From assembly GCA_947507875.1 (NCBI GenBank), contig CANNQP010000039.1, positions 1-35,145 on the forward strand: 35,145 nt of DNA, written 5' to 3'. This document shows, in pieces, positions 1 to 8,618 of the stretch; the stretch's first letter is position 1, and each line of letters begins with the position of its first letter. Under the pieces are notes generated by a model. It was given only the letters and a program-made list of their open reading frames with translations. It was not told the DNA's origin and made no database searches. Source of the DNA: Verrucomicrobiaceae bacterium. Lineage in GTDB: Bacteria > Verrucomicrobiota > Verrucomicrobiia > Verrucomicrobiales > Verrucomicrobiaceae. The position numbers and the translations under genes are program-made.

Positions 1-2
1 CC

Positions 3-329
3 GAGATGCGCGCACGCCAAGAAGAAGCCGAACGCCAGCGCCAGATGGAAATGCAGCGCCAGCAGCAAGAAGCCGCCATGCGTGCGCAGCAGGAAGCCGA
101 AATGCGCGCGCGCCAAGAAGAAGCCGAACGCCAGCGCCAGATGGAAATGCAGCGCCAGCAGCAGGAAGCCGCCATGCGTGCCCAGCAGGAAGCCGAAATG
201 CGCGCACGCCAAGAAGAAGCCGAACGCCAGCGCCAGATGGAAATGCAGCGCCAGCAGCAGGAAGCCGCCATGCGTGCTCAACAGGAAGCGGCACAGAGGC
301 CTCCGAATCCACCTCCATCTTTACTGTAA
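3..329 (+). CDS. C-terminal part of a Glu/Gln/Arg-rich coiled-coil repeat protein (5' end outside window)
   Basis: The reading frame is open from the window edge to the TAA at 327-329, so the gene starts further left. Nearly all of the visible 109 residues are a 32-residue unit (MRARQEEAERQ...RAQQEAE) repeated three times. The unit is dominated by Glu, Gln, Arg, Ala and Met and lacks Pro and Gly, as expected for a long continuous alpha-helix or coiled coil. A short proline-rich tail (RPPNPPPSLL) follows. No enzymatic domain is visible here. It could be the end of a structural or TolA/IncA-like helical protein, or of a larger protein whose functional domain lies upstream. The function is not recognisable. 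Confidence 0.7.
   Translation, partial: EMRARQEEAERQRQMEMQRQQQEAAMRAQQEAEMRARQEEAERQRQMEMQRQQQEAAMRAQQEAEMRARQEEAERQRQMEMQRQQQEAAMRAQQEAAQRPPNPPPSLL
6..293 (+). repeat. Three tandem 96-bp repeats inside the coiled-coil gene
   Basis: Copies begin at 6, 102 and 198, exactly 96 bp apart. They differ at only a few positions, for example gcacgcc versus gcgcgcc near the start of each copy. The unit is a multiple of three, so each copy adds 32 residues in frame. The array very likely continues to the left of the window. Near-identity at the DNA level points to recent expansion or homogenisation rather than only conserved protein sequence. Confidence 0.9.
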
Positions 330-397
330 TTGAGCCCCAAGGCATCCTCATCAAAGCCACGGATTGACCGAAAGCAGGGAAGAGTGCAGACAGCAGA

Positions 398-1144
398 ATG
401 TCTGCGATGGCTTCCCCGACTCGAAATGTCCTGATCACTGGTGCCAATGGCGTTCTGGGCCATGCCACGGCCCGCTATTTCCTCGAGCGTGATGCGAGCT
501 GCCAAGTACATCTAGGCGTGCGAGAGCGACGAGATCAGGCTGAGGCCCTGGTGCATGAGTTTGCCGGACGAGCACATCTTTGCCCGCTAGAAGTGACACA
601 GCCTGAGGCCTGGACACAGGCGTTGGCGGAGATCGAGACTCGATCCGGCCCGCTGAATGTGCTGGTGAACAATGCCGGCTGCCACGATGACGCGCTGCTG
701 GCCTCCATGCATCTGGCTCAGTGGCGTGGGGTGCTGGAGGCAAACCTGGATGCTGTTTTCCATGGCTGTCAGGCAGTGCTGCGGCCGATGATGGCACAGC
801 GCTGGGGCCGGATCGTGAACGTAGCCTCTCTGAGTGCGCTGCATTCACCCGCCGGTCAGACGAATTATGCTGCCGCCAAGGCTGGTGTGCTAGGACTGAC
901 CCAGAGTCTCTCCAAGGAAACCGCCAGGCTGGGTATCACGGTGAATGCGATCTGCCCTGGCCATATCGAGGGTGCGCTACCGGTGGGGTGGAGTGAAGAA
1001 CAGGTGAAGGCGATACGACGGGAGACGCCCATGCGCCGTTTCGCCCGGCCCGAGGAAATCGCAGCCGTGGTTTTCTTCCTTGCCAGCCCAGAGGCGAGCT
1101 ATATGACTGGCGCGGCTCTCAAGCTCGATGGGGGCCTTGTTTGA
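398..1144 (+). CDS. SDR-family 3-oxoacyl-ACP reductase (FabG-like)
   Basis: The 248-residue protein is a classical short-chain dehydrogenase. The nucleotide-binding TGANGVLG is at residues 14-21, NNAG at 91-94, catalytic Ser144, and the YxxxK pair Tyr157/Lys161. Such enzymes typically reduce a beta-ketoacyl thioester with NADPH. The acyl carrier protein gene begins 32 bp after its stop, which favours an ACP-bound substrate. The start could be ATG 398 or ATG 407; neither has a strong ribosome-binding site. The family includes sugar and alcohol dehydrogenases, so the acyl substrate is inferred from the neighbour. It is probably one gene of a specialised fatty-acid or polyketide-like operon. Confidence 0.85.
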   Translation: MSAMASPTRNVLITGANGVLGHATARYFLERDASCQVHLGVRERRDQAEALVHEFAGRAHLCPLEVTQPEAWTQALAEIETRSGPLNVLVNNAGCHDDALLASMHLAQWRGVLEANLDAVFHGCQAVLRPMMAQRWGRIVNVASLSALHSPAGQTNYAAAKAGVLGLTQSLSKETARLGITVNAICPGHIEGALPVGWSEEQVKAIRRETPMRRFARPEEIAAVVFFLASPEASYMTGAALKLDGGLV

Positions 1145-1176
1145 CCCTTTTCTTCCTTTGCCCATTTCGCCTTCTG

Positions 1177-1431
1177 ATGAATTTACGCCAGCGTATCAAA
1201 GAAATGATGGCCAGCGAGCTGATGCTGGAGGTCGGAGTCGATGAAATCGGAGATGATGCACCGCTTTTCGGCCCCAATGGCATCGGTCTGGACAGTGTGG
1301 ACGCGCTGCAACTGGTGGTGGCGATTGAAAAACATTTCAAACTGAAGATCGGCGACCAGGACAAGGCACGGGAGGTTTTATACAGTGTAGAAACCATCGC
1401 CAAAGCCATCGAAGAAGCAGGCCCCGCGTGA
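1177..1431 (+). CDS. Acyl carrier protein
   Basis: This 84-residue acidic protein carries the phosphopantetheine attachment motif GLDSVDAL, with Ser40 as the predicted modified residue, in a four-helix ACP layout. ATG 1177 is preferred because the longer frame from TTG 1141 adds a Cys/Phe-rich stretch unlike any ACP. The 3' end overlaps the next gene by GTGA (1428-1431), indicating translational coupling. It differs from a housekeeping AcpP in sequence (for example VDEIGDDAPLFGPNGIG before the Ser) and is not next to fabF or fabD in view. A dedicated ACP of a secondary lipid or polyketide pathway is therefore likely. Confidence 0.88.
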   Translation: MNLRQRIKEMMASELMLEVGVDEIGDDAPLFGPNGIGLDSVDALQLVVAIEKHFKLKIGDQDKAREVLYSVETIAKAIEEAGPA

Positions 1432-2450
1432 GCTGGGTCCGACGGCTGATGAAGAAGGCGCTGCCCATCCTGCTGAAGCTAGCCGTGACGACGGGGCTGC
1501 TCGTGTGGATTTTTTGCGAACATCGGTTCACCGAAAGCATCTTGCCACATCTCCAAGCACTCGGGCTGAACTGGGCATGGTTGCCTGCCGGACTCACCGC
1601 AGTGGGCCTTTCCATCGGACTCGCCGCGCTGCGCTGGCAGGTACTGTTGCGTGGCCAGGGTCAGCAGGTGCCAACGTCCGAGGTGCTGCGCGTGACCGCA
1701 GTGAGTCATTTTTTCAACATCACTTCCGTGGGCGTGGTGGGCGGCGATGCCTACCGGGTGCTCGCCCTAATGCAGCGCCCAGGCCTACGCCAAATGCCCA
1801 TCGTTGCATCCGTGATGCTCGATCATCTGGTGGGCATGATCGGCGTTGCGGGTCTCTTTCTATCCTGCCGTTCGGTCTATGAGGGGCGGCTGCAGTTGAT
1901 GGGAGCCGAAGTACGCAAACTGGTAGAGGGCTTTGAGATGTTCATGACAGGAAGCTTGGTGTTTCTCGTGCTCTCCGTCATTTCTTTCACGCCCCGCCTT
2001 TACCATTGGGGAGAGGGAAAGTGGCCCTGGATGCTAGGCTATCCACCGCTGAAGGACTTCGTGACGGCCTGTGATGCGCTACGCAGGAACTGGCGCGGAT
2101 CACTGGTGGCGGGGGGCCTGTCGGTGCTCCTGTTTTTGACCCACTTCACCTGCTTTTACTGTGCCGTGCATGCGGTTGGCGGGCGGGCTCCGCTACGCGA
2201 TGTACTAGCGGCGATGCCGATCGTGGATGCGTTGGCAGGGCTACCACTCTCCGTCTCTGGCTTAGGCGTGCGGGAAAAGACCTTTGAAACGCTCATGCAT
2301 GGCCTGACGGGGCTGCCCGAGGCGACGGCAGTCTCAGCCTCGCTCTTGGGCTGGCTCATGGGAGTCACCTGGGGCCTGCTTGGCGGTTTGCTTTTCTTAC
2401 GTGGATCGGCCCGCGAAAAACCTGCCACAGCAATCGTTAGGAAACACTGA
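1428..2450 (+). CDS. LPG-synthase-TM / UPF0104-type integral membrane protein
   Basis: The 340-residue hydrophobic protein has about eight predicted membrane segments. It resembles the lysylphosphatidylglycerol synthase transmembrane (AglD/UPF0104) family: an N-terminal LLKLAVTTGLLVWI helix, a central RWQVLLRGQG region, a TSVGVVGGDAYRV segment, and a late PLSVSGLGVREKTFE loop. In MprF this domain flips lipids. Stand-alone members are often associated with lipid or glycan synthesis without a defined reaction. It starts with GTG overlapping the ACP stop, so it is probably co-translated with the reductase and ACP. A role in moving or modifying the lipid made by those genes is an inference. Confidence 0.75.
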   Translation: MSWVRRLMKKALPILLKLAVTTGLLVWIFCEHRFTESILPHLQALGLNWAWLPAGLTAVGLSIGLAALRWQVLLRGQGQQVPTSEVLRVTAVSHFFNITSVGVVGGDAYRVLALMQRPGLRQMPIVASVMLDHLVGMIGVAGLFLSCRSVYEGRLQLMGAEVRKLVEGFEMFMTGSLVFLVLSVISFTPRLYHWGEGKWPWMLGYPPLKDFVTACDALRRNWRGSLVAGGLSVLLFLTHFTCFYCAVHAVGGRAPLRDVLAAMPIVDALAGLPLSVSGLGVREKTFETLMHGLTGLPEATAVSASLLGWLMGVTWGLLGGLLFLRGSAREKPATAIVRKH

Positions 2451-2867
2451 TCGATTCTGCGCTTTGCAATGACTCCACCTTGCGTCGCCCTCTCTCTCCG
2501 CGCCTGCTTTCTGAGTTGAGCGCTCCTGTAAGCGCTTCCTGAGTCAGCCGCATGAATGCGGCCTGTTGACTTGGTCTGCCTGTTCTGCTTGGGGAACATG
2601 CCACCGGCCTGCTAGCGGATCTAGTCCCGTAGTGATGTCCACGTGATCTCTTTGAGCCGACGGCTGAATCTCAGTCTGTTTGAGCGAAGAACCGTTGGAG
2701 TGTCGCCAAGAGCGAGCTCCTATTCATGAGATGTTTTGGCTCGTCGCCTACACGTACCATGAGCATCCAGTCTCGTTGCCTGGGTGACAGATGCCAACTT
2801 TTTTAAGAAGCTGGAATCGCCAGCGCGACGGAGTTTCACTCGGCCGCACTGGCTGGATGGGAACGCA
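2451..2867. other. 417-bp intergenic region between convergent genes
   Basis: This region separates the 3' ends of the membrane-protein gene (plus) and the DUF1080 gene (minus). I see no convincing ORF, only a 7-bp inverted repeat GCCGCAT/ATGCGGC at 2547-2562 without a T-tract. No further signal was recognised. Confidence 0.5.
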
Positions 2868-3836
2868 TCACTTCAGTACAGGCGTGAGCACCATGTTGCG
2901 GTAGTCCACATTCGTGTGATCGCCCTGGAGATAGATGGGGCCAGGCTTGAACTCATCGCTCGTGATCGCGCCGCCCGTGCAGCCCAGCACGGGCTGGTTG
3001 TCGATGATGATCTTGCCATTCAAGATGACCGTGAGGTGGCGGTTCACTAGCGTGATGTCCAGCGTTTGCCATTCACCGATGGGCTTCTCTGCGTTCACAC
3101 TGGGGGTGATGCGGCTGTAAAGCGCTCCCATGTGGTGAGAGTCCAGCGGCTTGCCGTAACTCTCCATGATCTGTACCTCGTAGATGCCACGAAGGTAAAT
3201 GCCACTGTTGCTGCCCTCTTGAGTGCGGACTTCCGTCTTCAGGTTAAAGTCCTCAAACTCTGCCTCGGTGCGCAGATTGCCAAAGTGCTTGTCCTTGGCC
3301 TTCACCACACGATTTTGTAGCACACCATCGACCACGCTCCAGCCGTTGTCAGCTTTCTGGTTCAGCAGCTTCCAGCCGGTGAGATCCTTGCCATTCAGCA
3401 GCGCGATCGGTGAGCCGTATTTGACCTGCGAGAGATCTGGCTTTGCTGGGATGGCAGGGATGCGTTTGCCGGTGAATTCAGCAAGCTTGCCGACTTCCTT
3501 GCCCTCGGCGTTCTTTTTGGAGCTCGTTAGCTTCAGGGCGTCGCCTTCCGCCTTGGCGGTGATGGTCTCGATCGTGACCTTGCCTTCTTTGTTTTTCTGT
3601 TCGCGCGTGACGATGAGCGTATCGCCCTCCACCCGGGTGCCTTGGGTTGGCACCACACTGCCACCTCCCCAGAGGATGCTGGAGCTGAACGCGCCGCCTT
3701 TCTCCTCCACACCCAACCAACCTGCACCACCGCCGGGGATGGTCAGAGCCCAGCGGCCAGTGAAGACAGACTCAGCCTGGATCAGGCCAGTGAAGGACAG
3801 GGCCAAAAGCGCACTAGTGGTCAGGATACGATTCAT
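2868..3836 (-). CDS. Secreted DUF1080 (3-keto-disaccharide hydrolase-like) protein
   Basis: The 322-residue protein starts with a signal peptide (MNRILTTSALLALSFTGLIQA), so it is exported. Residues about 25-125 form a small beta-rich domain (TGRWALTIPGG...). The C-terminal half is the DUF1080/LamG-like jelly-roll: ALLNGKDLTGWK, DNGWSVVDGVLQN, NSGIYLRGIYEVQIMES, GEWQTLDITLV and PIYLQGDHTNVDYRN. This family is greatly expanded in Planctomycetes and Verrucomicrobia, and characterised members cleave 3-keto-glycosides. It is divergent from pyrD, with a roughly 120-bp shared upstream region. The sugar substrate cannot be read from sequence. Confidence 0.88.
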   Translation of the reverse strand: MNRILTTSALLALSFTGLIQAESVFTGRWALTIPGGGAGWLGVEEKGGAFSSSILWGGGSVVPTQGTRVEGDTLIVTREQKNKEGKVTIETITAKAEGDALKLTSSKKNAEGKEVGKLAEFTGKRIPAIPAKPDLSQVKYGSPIALLNGKDLTGWKLLNQKADNGWSVVDGVLQNRVVKAKDKHFGNLRTEAEFEDFNLKTEVRTQEGSNSGIYLRGIYEVQIMESYGKPLDSHHMGALYSRITPSVNAEKPIGEWQTLDITLVNRHLTVILNGKIIIDNQPVLGCTGGAITSDEFKPGPIYLQGDHTNVDYRNMVLTPVLK

Positions 3837-3955
3837 GAGGGTAGAGAACGAGGGGGCTAAAAAAACGCCACAGAAGCGCGCTTTATCTCATGCGCTGGGC
3901 AGCTAAGCAAGTGCGTCAGCTTGACACCCTGCCCACGCCGCGTTTCGGGAGGGGC

Positions 3956-4981
3956 ATGTCGCTCGCCTCTGCCCTCTACCCCGCGCTAAAACCCTGGCTC
4001 TTCAAAATGGATGCTGAGCGCGCGCATGAGTGGACCACGCGCATGATGCGCATCAGCCACGCACTGGGGCTGCTGAAGTCCGATGAACTCCCGCCCATGA
4101 AACCCGTGGATTGCCTCGGGCTGCGCTTTCCCAATGTGCTCGGTCTCGCTGCCGGCATGGACAAGTCCGCCTCCGCCGTCGAGGCCTGGGGTGCGCTCGG
4201 CTTCGGGTTTGTCGAGGTCGGCACGCTCACCCCACGCCCCCAGCCAGGGAACCCCAAACCGCGCCTCTTCCGCCTGCCGGAGCACGAAGCCCTGATCAAC
4301 CGCATGGGCTTCAACAATCCAGGCATCCACGCCGCCGTGCGTCGCCTCGCCAAGCGCCGAACCGCAGCGGTGGTCGGAGTGAACATCGGCAAAAACTTCG
4401 ACACTCCGAACGAAAAGGCCGTGGATGACTACCTGGCCTGTCTCAAGGCCGCCTACCCGGTGGCGGACTACATCGCGGTGAACATTTCCTCCCCGAACAC
4501 CAAAGGTCTGCGCGATCTCCAGGCCGAAGAAAGCATCCGCCGACTCCTGGCCGCGCTGAAACACGAGCAATCTGCGCTCGAACAACAGCATGGCTGCAAG
4601 AAGCCCGTGCTGGTGAAGATCGCCCCCGACCTGGATGGCACTCAAATTGAGGCCCTGGCCCGCGTCTTCAATGAACTCGCCGTCGATGGCGTCATCGCCA
4701 CCAACACCACCATCAGTCGCGAGGCTGTCGCAGGTCATGCCTTGGAAAAAGAAGCCGGAGGTCTGAGCGGAGCCCCGGTGCGTGAGCGCTCCACCCTCGT
4801 GATCCAAGCTTTTCGCACACTGCTCGGCGCGAACATTCCCGTCATCGGCGTCGGCGGCATCCTCAGCGGAGCCGATGCGGTGGAAAAGCTAAACGCAGGA
4901 GCATCCCTGGTGCAGGTCTATTCCGGCCTCGTCTATCGCGGCCCCGGCCTGATCGCTGATGTCTTGCGGGCTCAAGCCTGA
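3956..4981 (+). CDS. pyrD: Quinone-dependent dihydroorotate dehydrogenase (class 2)
   Basis: This enzyme oxidises dihydroorotate to orotate in de novo pyrimidine synthesis, passing electrons to membrane quinone. The 341-residue protein has the class 2 N-terminal amphipathic helix region (LYPALKPWLFKMDAERAHE), NRMGFNNPG at 115-123, the FMN/catalytic loop NISSPNTKGLR with the base Ser179, the TNTTIS segment, and the C-terminal phosphate-binding region with GVGGI and VQVYSGLVYRGP. ATG 3956 is chosen because it aligns with known PyrD starts and has GGAGG at 3948-3952, though spacing is short. A longer frame exists from ATG 3890. No other pyr genes are adjacent. Confidence 0.96.
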   Translation: MSLASALYPALKPWLFKMDAERAHEWTTRMMRISHALGLLKSDELPPMKPVDCLGLRFPNVLGLAAGMDKSASAVEAWGALGFGFVEVGTLTPRPQPGNPKPRLFRLPEHEALINRMGFNNPGIHAAVRRLAKRRTAAVVGVNIGKNFDTPNEKAVDDYLACLKAAYPVADYIAVNISSPNTKGLRDLQAEESIRRLLAALKHEQSALEQQHGCKKPVLVKIAPDLDGTQIEALARVFNELAVDGVIATNTTISREAVAGHALEKEAGGLSGAPVRERSTLVIQAFRTLLGANIPVIGVGGILSGADAVEKLNAGASLVQVYSGLVYRGPGLIADVLRAQA

Positions 4982-5129
4982 TCCTTCTTTCTGCTCAAAG
5001 TGCCGAGCCCACTCCATCGGCACAAAACTCCCTGCATAGCCGCAGGGAACCTTTATCACAAAAGCACACAGAGCCGCTGGTTTGCGCGTAGCGTCAATCG
5101 TCAACACACGGCAGTGTTTGATTCTAATC

Positions 5130-6506
5130 ATGGGCAAAGAATTCGACACCACCCCTCAGACTGTCCCACACGTCGCCACCGAATACCGCACCATTTGCAC
5201 GCAGGTGCCTCACCCCGACTCTTTGCCGCACATCGAGCGTAGCCGCCAATTCGAGCCTCTTTCCATGCGTGGCATGCCACCCATTGTCTGGGACCGCGCG
5301 GAAAACATCCACGTCTTCGACAAATACGGCAATCGCTGGCTGGACTGGAGCAGCGGCGTGCTGGTGACCAATTGCGGCCACGGCGTGCCGGAGGTGCGGC
5401 AGGCCATGATCGACCAAATCAACAGCGGCCTCGTCCACAACTACGTCTTCCCGAGCGAAGAACGCCCTGCGTTGGCTGAACTCATCGCCAGCGTATCCCC
5501 CGATTCTTTGAAGAAAGTCTTCCTGCTCAGCTCGGGCAGCGAAGCGACCGAGTGCGCCATCAAACTCAGTCGCGCGCATGGCATCAGCGTCGGCGGGCGG
5601 GAAAAGATCGGCATCATCGGTTTCGACCGTGGCTACCACGGTCGCACCATGGCTAGCCAGCAAGCAGGCGGCATGGCCGGACAAAAAGCATGGATCGTGA
5701 ATCTGGATCCTGCCATCATCAATGCGCCCTTCCCGGATGGTTATTGGGAGGACGACAGCAGCTTCGATGGCTTCCTGCAGGCCATTGAAAAAGCAGGCAT
5801 GAAGCCGCACCAAATCGCGGGTGTCATCATGGAAAGCTACCAAGGGGTCGGCCCCGACTTTGCGCCGGTGGAATACATTCAGAAATTGCGCGCTTGGTGC
5901 ACTGAGCACGAGGTGGTGCTGACCTTTGACGAAGTGCAGTCCGGCTTTGGCCGTACCGGCAAATTCTGGGCCTTCGAGCACTACGGTGTCGTGCCGGATC
6001 TGATCTGCTGCGGCAAAGGCATCTCGTCATCAATGCCGCTCAGCGCTGTGATCGGACGCCAGGACATCATGGACCAGTTCCCTCCTGGATCGATGACCAG
6101 CACGCACACGGGCAATCCCGTCTGTTGCGCAGCTGCCCTGGCGAACATCCGCAAGATTCTGGATGAAGACCTAACTGGCAATGCCGCAAGGCTCGGCCCC
6201 GTCTTGCACGAAGGTTGCCTAGCTGTGCAGCGCAAGTATCCCGACCTGATCGGCAACGTGACCTGTGCAGGCTATGTGGCCGGAATCCAGACCGTGAAGC
6301 GCGGGACGAAGCAGCCTGATCATGATCTCGCCCATCGAGTGGTGGAGCTGTGCTATCAAAAAGGACTGCTCATGTTCGCCCCTGTCGGGGCCTGGGGTCA
6401 GACGGTGAAAATCTGCCCACCGCTGACCATGCCGAAAGACGCCCTGGAGGAAGGCATCGCGGTCCTGCACGAAGCCTTCGACCAAGCCGTCGCCGAACGT
6501 GGCTGA
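5130..6506 (+). CDS. Class III pyridoxal-phosphate aminotransferase
   Basis: The 458-residue protein has the full class III (GabT/acetylornithine-type) layout: LDWSSGVLVTNCGHGVPEV near residue 71, the cofactor phosphate loop SSGSEATE (134-141), GYHGRT (168-173), TFDEVQSGFGRTG with the pyridine-N-binding Asp267, and the Schiff-base Lys296 in CGKGISSS. It should transfer an omega-amino group to a keto acid. 4-Aminobutyrate or a related amine is a reasonable guess, but the donor cannot be settled from sequence. ATG 5130 is preferred over TTG 5082 because the extra 16 residues are not typical of the family. Confidence 0.9.
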   Translation: MGKEFDTTPQTVPHVATEYRTICTQVPHPDSLPHIERSRQFEPLSMRGMPPIVWDRAENIHVFDKYGNRWLDWSSGVLVTNCGHGVPEVRQAMIDQINSGLVHNYVFPSEERPALAELIASVSPDSLKKVFLLSSGSEATECAIKLSRAHGISVGGREKIGIIGFDRGYHGRTMASQQAGGMAGQKAWIVNLDPAIINAPFPDGYWEDDSSFDGFLQAIEKAGMKPHQIAGVIMESYQGVGPDFAPVEYIQKLRAWCTEHEVVLTFDEVQSGFGRTGKFWAFEHYGVVPDLICCGKGISSSMPLSAVIGRQDIMDQFPPGSMTSTHTGNPVCCAAALANIRKILDEDLTGNAARLGPVLHEGCLAVQRKYPDLIGNVTCAGYVAGIQTVKRGTKQPDHDLAHRVVELCYQKGLLMFAPVGAWGQTVKICPPLTMPKDALEEGIAVLHEAFDQAVAERG

Positions 6507-6524
6507 GGCGCGTAGCCTCTGCCC

Positions 6525-7292
6525 ATGACGACACCAATAGCTCCTTCGCCTGAACAACGCTTGGCCATGCGCCAGCGCCCCAGCGCGTGGGCAGTCGGCT
6601 ACCAGCGCTGGAATCATCTGCTCTTTGCTCACTGGCAGGTCGATCCGCAGCAGGTGCAGGCCACGCTACCCGCAGGACTGCATGTCGATGTTTTTCAAAA
6701 CCATGCCTACCTCGGCATCGTGCCCTTTTCCATGGAGCGCATCCGCCCAGCCTGGCTGCCGCCCGTGCCTGGGTTGTCATGGTTTCTCGAACTGAACGTG
6801 CGCACCTATGTGCATGACGCGGCGGGTCGCCCTGGCGTCTATTTTTACTCCCTGGATTGCGATCAACCCATCGCTGTGCAGATCGCACGCAGCATTTTCA
6901 AGCTACCTTACCATCACGCACGCATGTCAGCCCAGCGATTGGGCTCACGCATCCGCTACGAATGCCTGCGGCGTGGGCAAGCCGGCCCAAGCTGGCGCTA
7001 TGACTGGCAGCCTTTGCATCCTGAAACCAAGGCCAAGCCTGCTGAACCAGGCACGCTGGAGTTCTTTCTGGTCGAGCGCTATGCCCTCTTCACTTCGGGC
7101 TCAGGCAGCAGGCTGATGGAGGGCCGCGTTCATCACAGCCCTTATCGAATCCAGGCAGCTCATGCACCCGAGGTGGATGTGGCTCCTGCACAGCTTGCTG
7201 GCTTTGAACTTCAGGGGCCAGCCTGCTCGCTGCTGATGGCAGATGCGGTGGATGTGTCCATCTATCCGCTGCGACAGGTCGAGCGCCTTTGA
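6525..7292 (+). CDS. DUF2071 / YqjF-family protein
   Basis: The 255-residue protein matches the YqjF/DUF2071 family. The N-terminal region has WNHLLFAHWQVDPQQVQATLP and GLHVDVFQNHAYLGIVPF, followed by LELNVRTYVHD, GVYFYSLDCDQPIAV and KLPYHHARMS. These soluble proteins belong to an acetoacetate-decarboxylase-like fold group and have no established reaction. The gene starts 18 bp after the aminotransferase stop, so co-transcription is likely. It ends 24 bp from the convergent pseudouridine synthase gene. Confidence 0.85.
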   Translation: MTTPIAPSPEQRLAMRQRPSAWAVGYQRWNHLLFAHWQVDPQQVQATLPAGLHVDVFQNHAYLGIVPFSMERIRPAWLPPVPGLSWFLELNVRTYVHDAAGRPGVYFYSLDCDQPIAVQIARSIFKLPYHHARMSAQRLGSRIRYECLRRGQAGPSWRYDWQPLHPETKAKPAEPGTLEFFLVERYALFTSGSGSRLMEGRVHHSPYRIQAAHAPEVDVAPAQLAGFELQGPACSLLMADAVDVSIYPLRQVERL

Positions 7293-7316
7293 ATTGGGGG
7301 CTTAAAAGAACCGAGC

Positions 7317-8618
7317 TCAGCGACCACGCGGCCCACTGCGGCGATTCGAGGGCTGCTTTTTGGCAAAGCCACCGCCACGAGCCGAGGAAGGCTTGGAGCC
7401 CGAGCGGCCAGAACCGGAAGAAAAGCGTTCGCCAGTCGGCTTGCCACCGCGTGAGCCAGATCCGTAACTGGAACGTGGACGCTCCTCTGAGGAGGCAGGC
7501 TTGCCAAAACGGCTGCCGCGCGAGCGACTCGGCTGACCACCAGCTCGTGGGCCACGCGCTTCGCGCTCAGAAAACTCGTCGTTGCCACCGTCAAAGGCAG
7601 AGGAAGAACGAGGCGAGAATGTTTTGCCTCCCGAAGGTTTGCCGAAGCCGCGCTCAGGACGTGATTTTCCACCCAGGCTTTTGCCTCGTGGGCCGCGACT
7701 AGGTCGTTCGTCATACTTGCCCTCTGTGGCTTTCGAAGAACGTGAGGAAAATGTTTTACCACCTGACGGCTTGCCGTAACGGCTGCGCTTCTCGGCACCC
7801 AGCTTTGTCTCAGGCCGCTTGCCGCGGGGGCGACGGGCAGGCACTTCATCGGCGTCATTCCTAGCATCGGCAATGACTGTCTTCGCGGACTTGCGGGCGA
7901 CGGCGGGTTTTTCCCGGCCTGTGGTGCCAGCTTCCGTGAAAAAGCGCTGCACTTCTGTTTCAGAGAGCTGTTTCCAGCTACCTTTCGGCAGGCCTTTGAC
8001 TTCCAGCCAACCAATCCGTGTGCGGGTCAGGCGCTCGACCTCAAACCCCAGCTGATAAAACATCAGACGGATCTGGCGCTTCAGGCCCTGCTTCAGCACG
8101 ACGTGGCAGCGGTACTCAGTGATCATCCAGCTACGCTCGGCTTTCGCGTGGCCCTCTTCGGTCATCATGCCTTTCACCAGCTTTGCCATCACGGCCTGAT
8201 CGAGCGGCTTATCGACGATGACTTCGTATTCTTTTTCCGCGCCCTTGCTGGGATGAATGAGGTGATGAGACAGATCTCCGCGATTCGTGAGCAAGAGGAG
8301 ACCTTCGCTTTCCTTGTCTAGCCGTCCGACATGATGCAGGGTCTGCAATTGACGAGGCAAAAGATCATAGATCGTCATGCGCTCCCGCTCATCACTACGC
8401 GTGCAGATGTAGCCTTTCGGTTTATTCAGAGCGATGACGATCGGTGTCTCGGAGCGCACCGGTTTGCCATCGACGGTGATTTTGTCATCCGGCTTCACGA
8501 GGGTGCCTAGTTCACGCACTCCGTGGCCATTGATGACGACTCGGCCTTCGAGAATGATTTGCTCACACCCTCGGCGTGAGCCCAGGCCACACTGGCTGAG
8601 GTAGCGATTTAAGCGCAC
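7317..8618 (-). CDS. rRNA pseudouridine synthase (RsuA/RluB family) with long basic low-complexity tail
   Basis: Residues 1-60 are an S4 RNA-binding domain (VRLNRYLSQCGLGSRRG...). The catalytic domain follows with KPKGYICTRSD and the active-site GRLDKESEGLLLLTN (catalytic Asp), then KEYEVIVDKPL, RQIRLMF and RTRIGWL. It isomerises uridine in ribosomal RNA. From about residue 230 the protein runs into some 200 residues rich in Gly, Arg, Ser, Lys and Pro, with an internally repeated KPSGGKTFS block. Such tails probably bind RNA. GTG 8618 fits the S4 start. A longer in-frame ORF to 8723 overlaps the upstream gene and its terminator. With the GTG start the protein is 433 aa, versus about 240-290 for short family members. 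Confidence 0.9.
   Translation of the reverse strand: MRLNRYLSQCGLGSRRGCEQIILEGRVVINGHGVRELGTLVKPDDKITVDGKPVRSETPIVIALNKPKGYICTRSDERERMTIYDLLPRQLQTLHHVGRLDKESEGLLLLTNRGDLSHHLIHPSKGAEKEYEVIVDKPLDQAVMAKLVKGMMTEEGHAKAERSWMITEYRCHVVLKQGLKRQIRLMFYQLGFEVERLTRTRIGWLEVKGLPKGSWKQLSETEVQRFFTEAGTTGREKPAVARKSAKTVIADARNDADEVPARRPRGKRPETKLGAEKRSRYGKPSGGKTFSSRSSKATEGKYDERPSRGPRGKSLGGKSRPERGFGKPSGGKTFSPRSSSAFDGGNDEFSEREARGPRAGGQPSRSRGSRFGKPASSEERPRSSYGSGSRGGKPTGERFSSGSGRSGSKPSSARGGGFAKKQPSNRRSGPRGR

Noticed and set aside
6..293. Tandem repeats as a CRISPR array
   Set aside because: The units are contiguous 96-bp coding repeats without unique spacers.
2784..3050. Small plus-strand ORF overlapping the DUF1080 gene end
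   Set aside because: Most of it is antisense to conserved DUF1080 sequence and it has no recognisable features.
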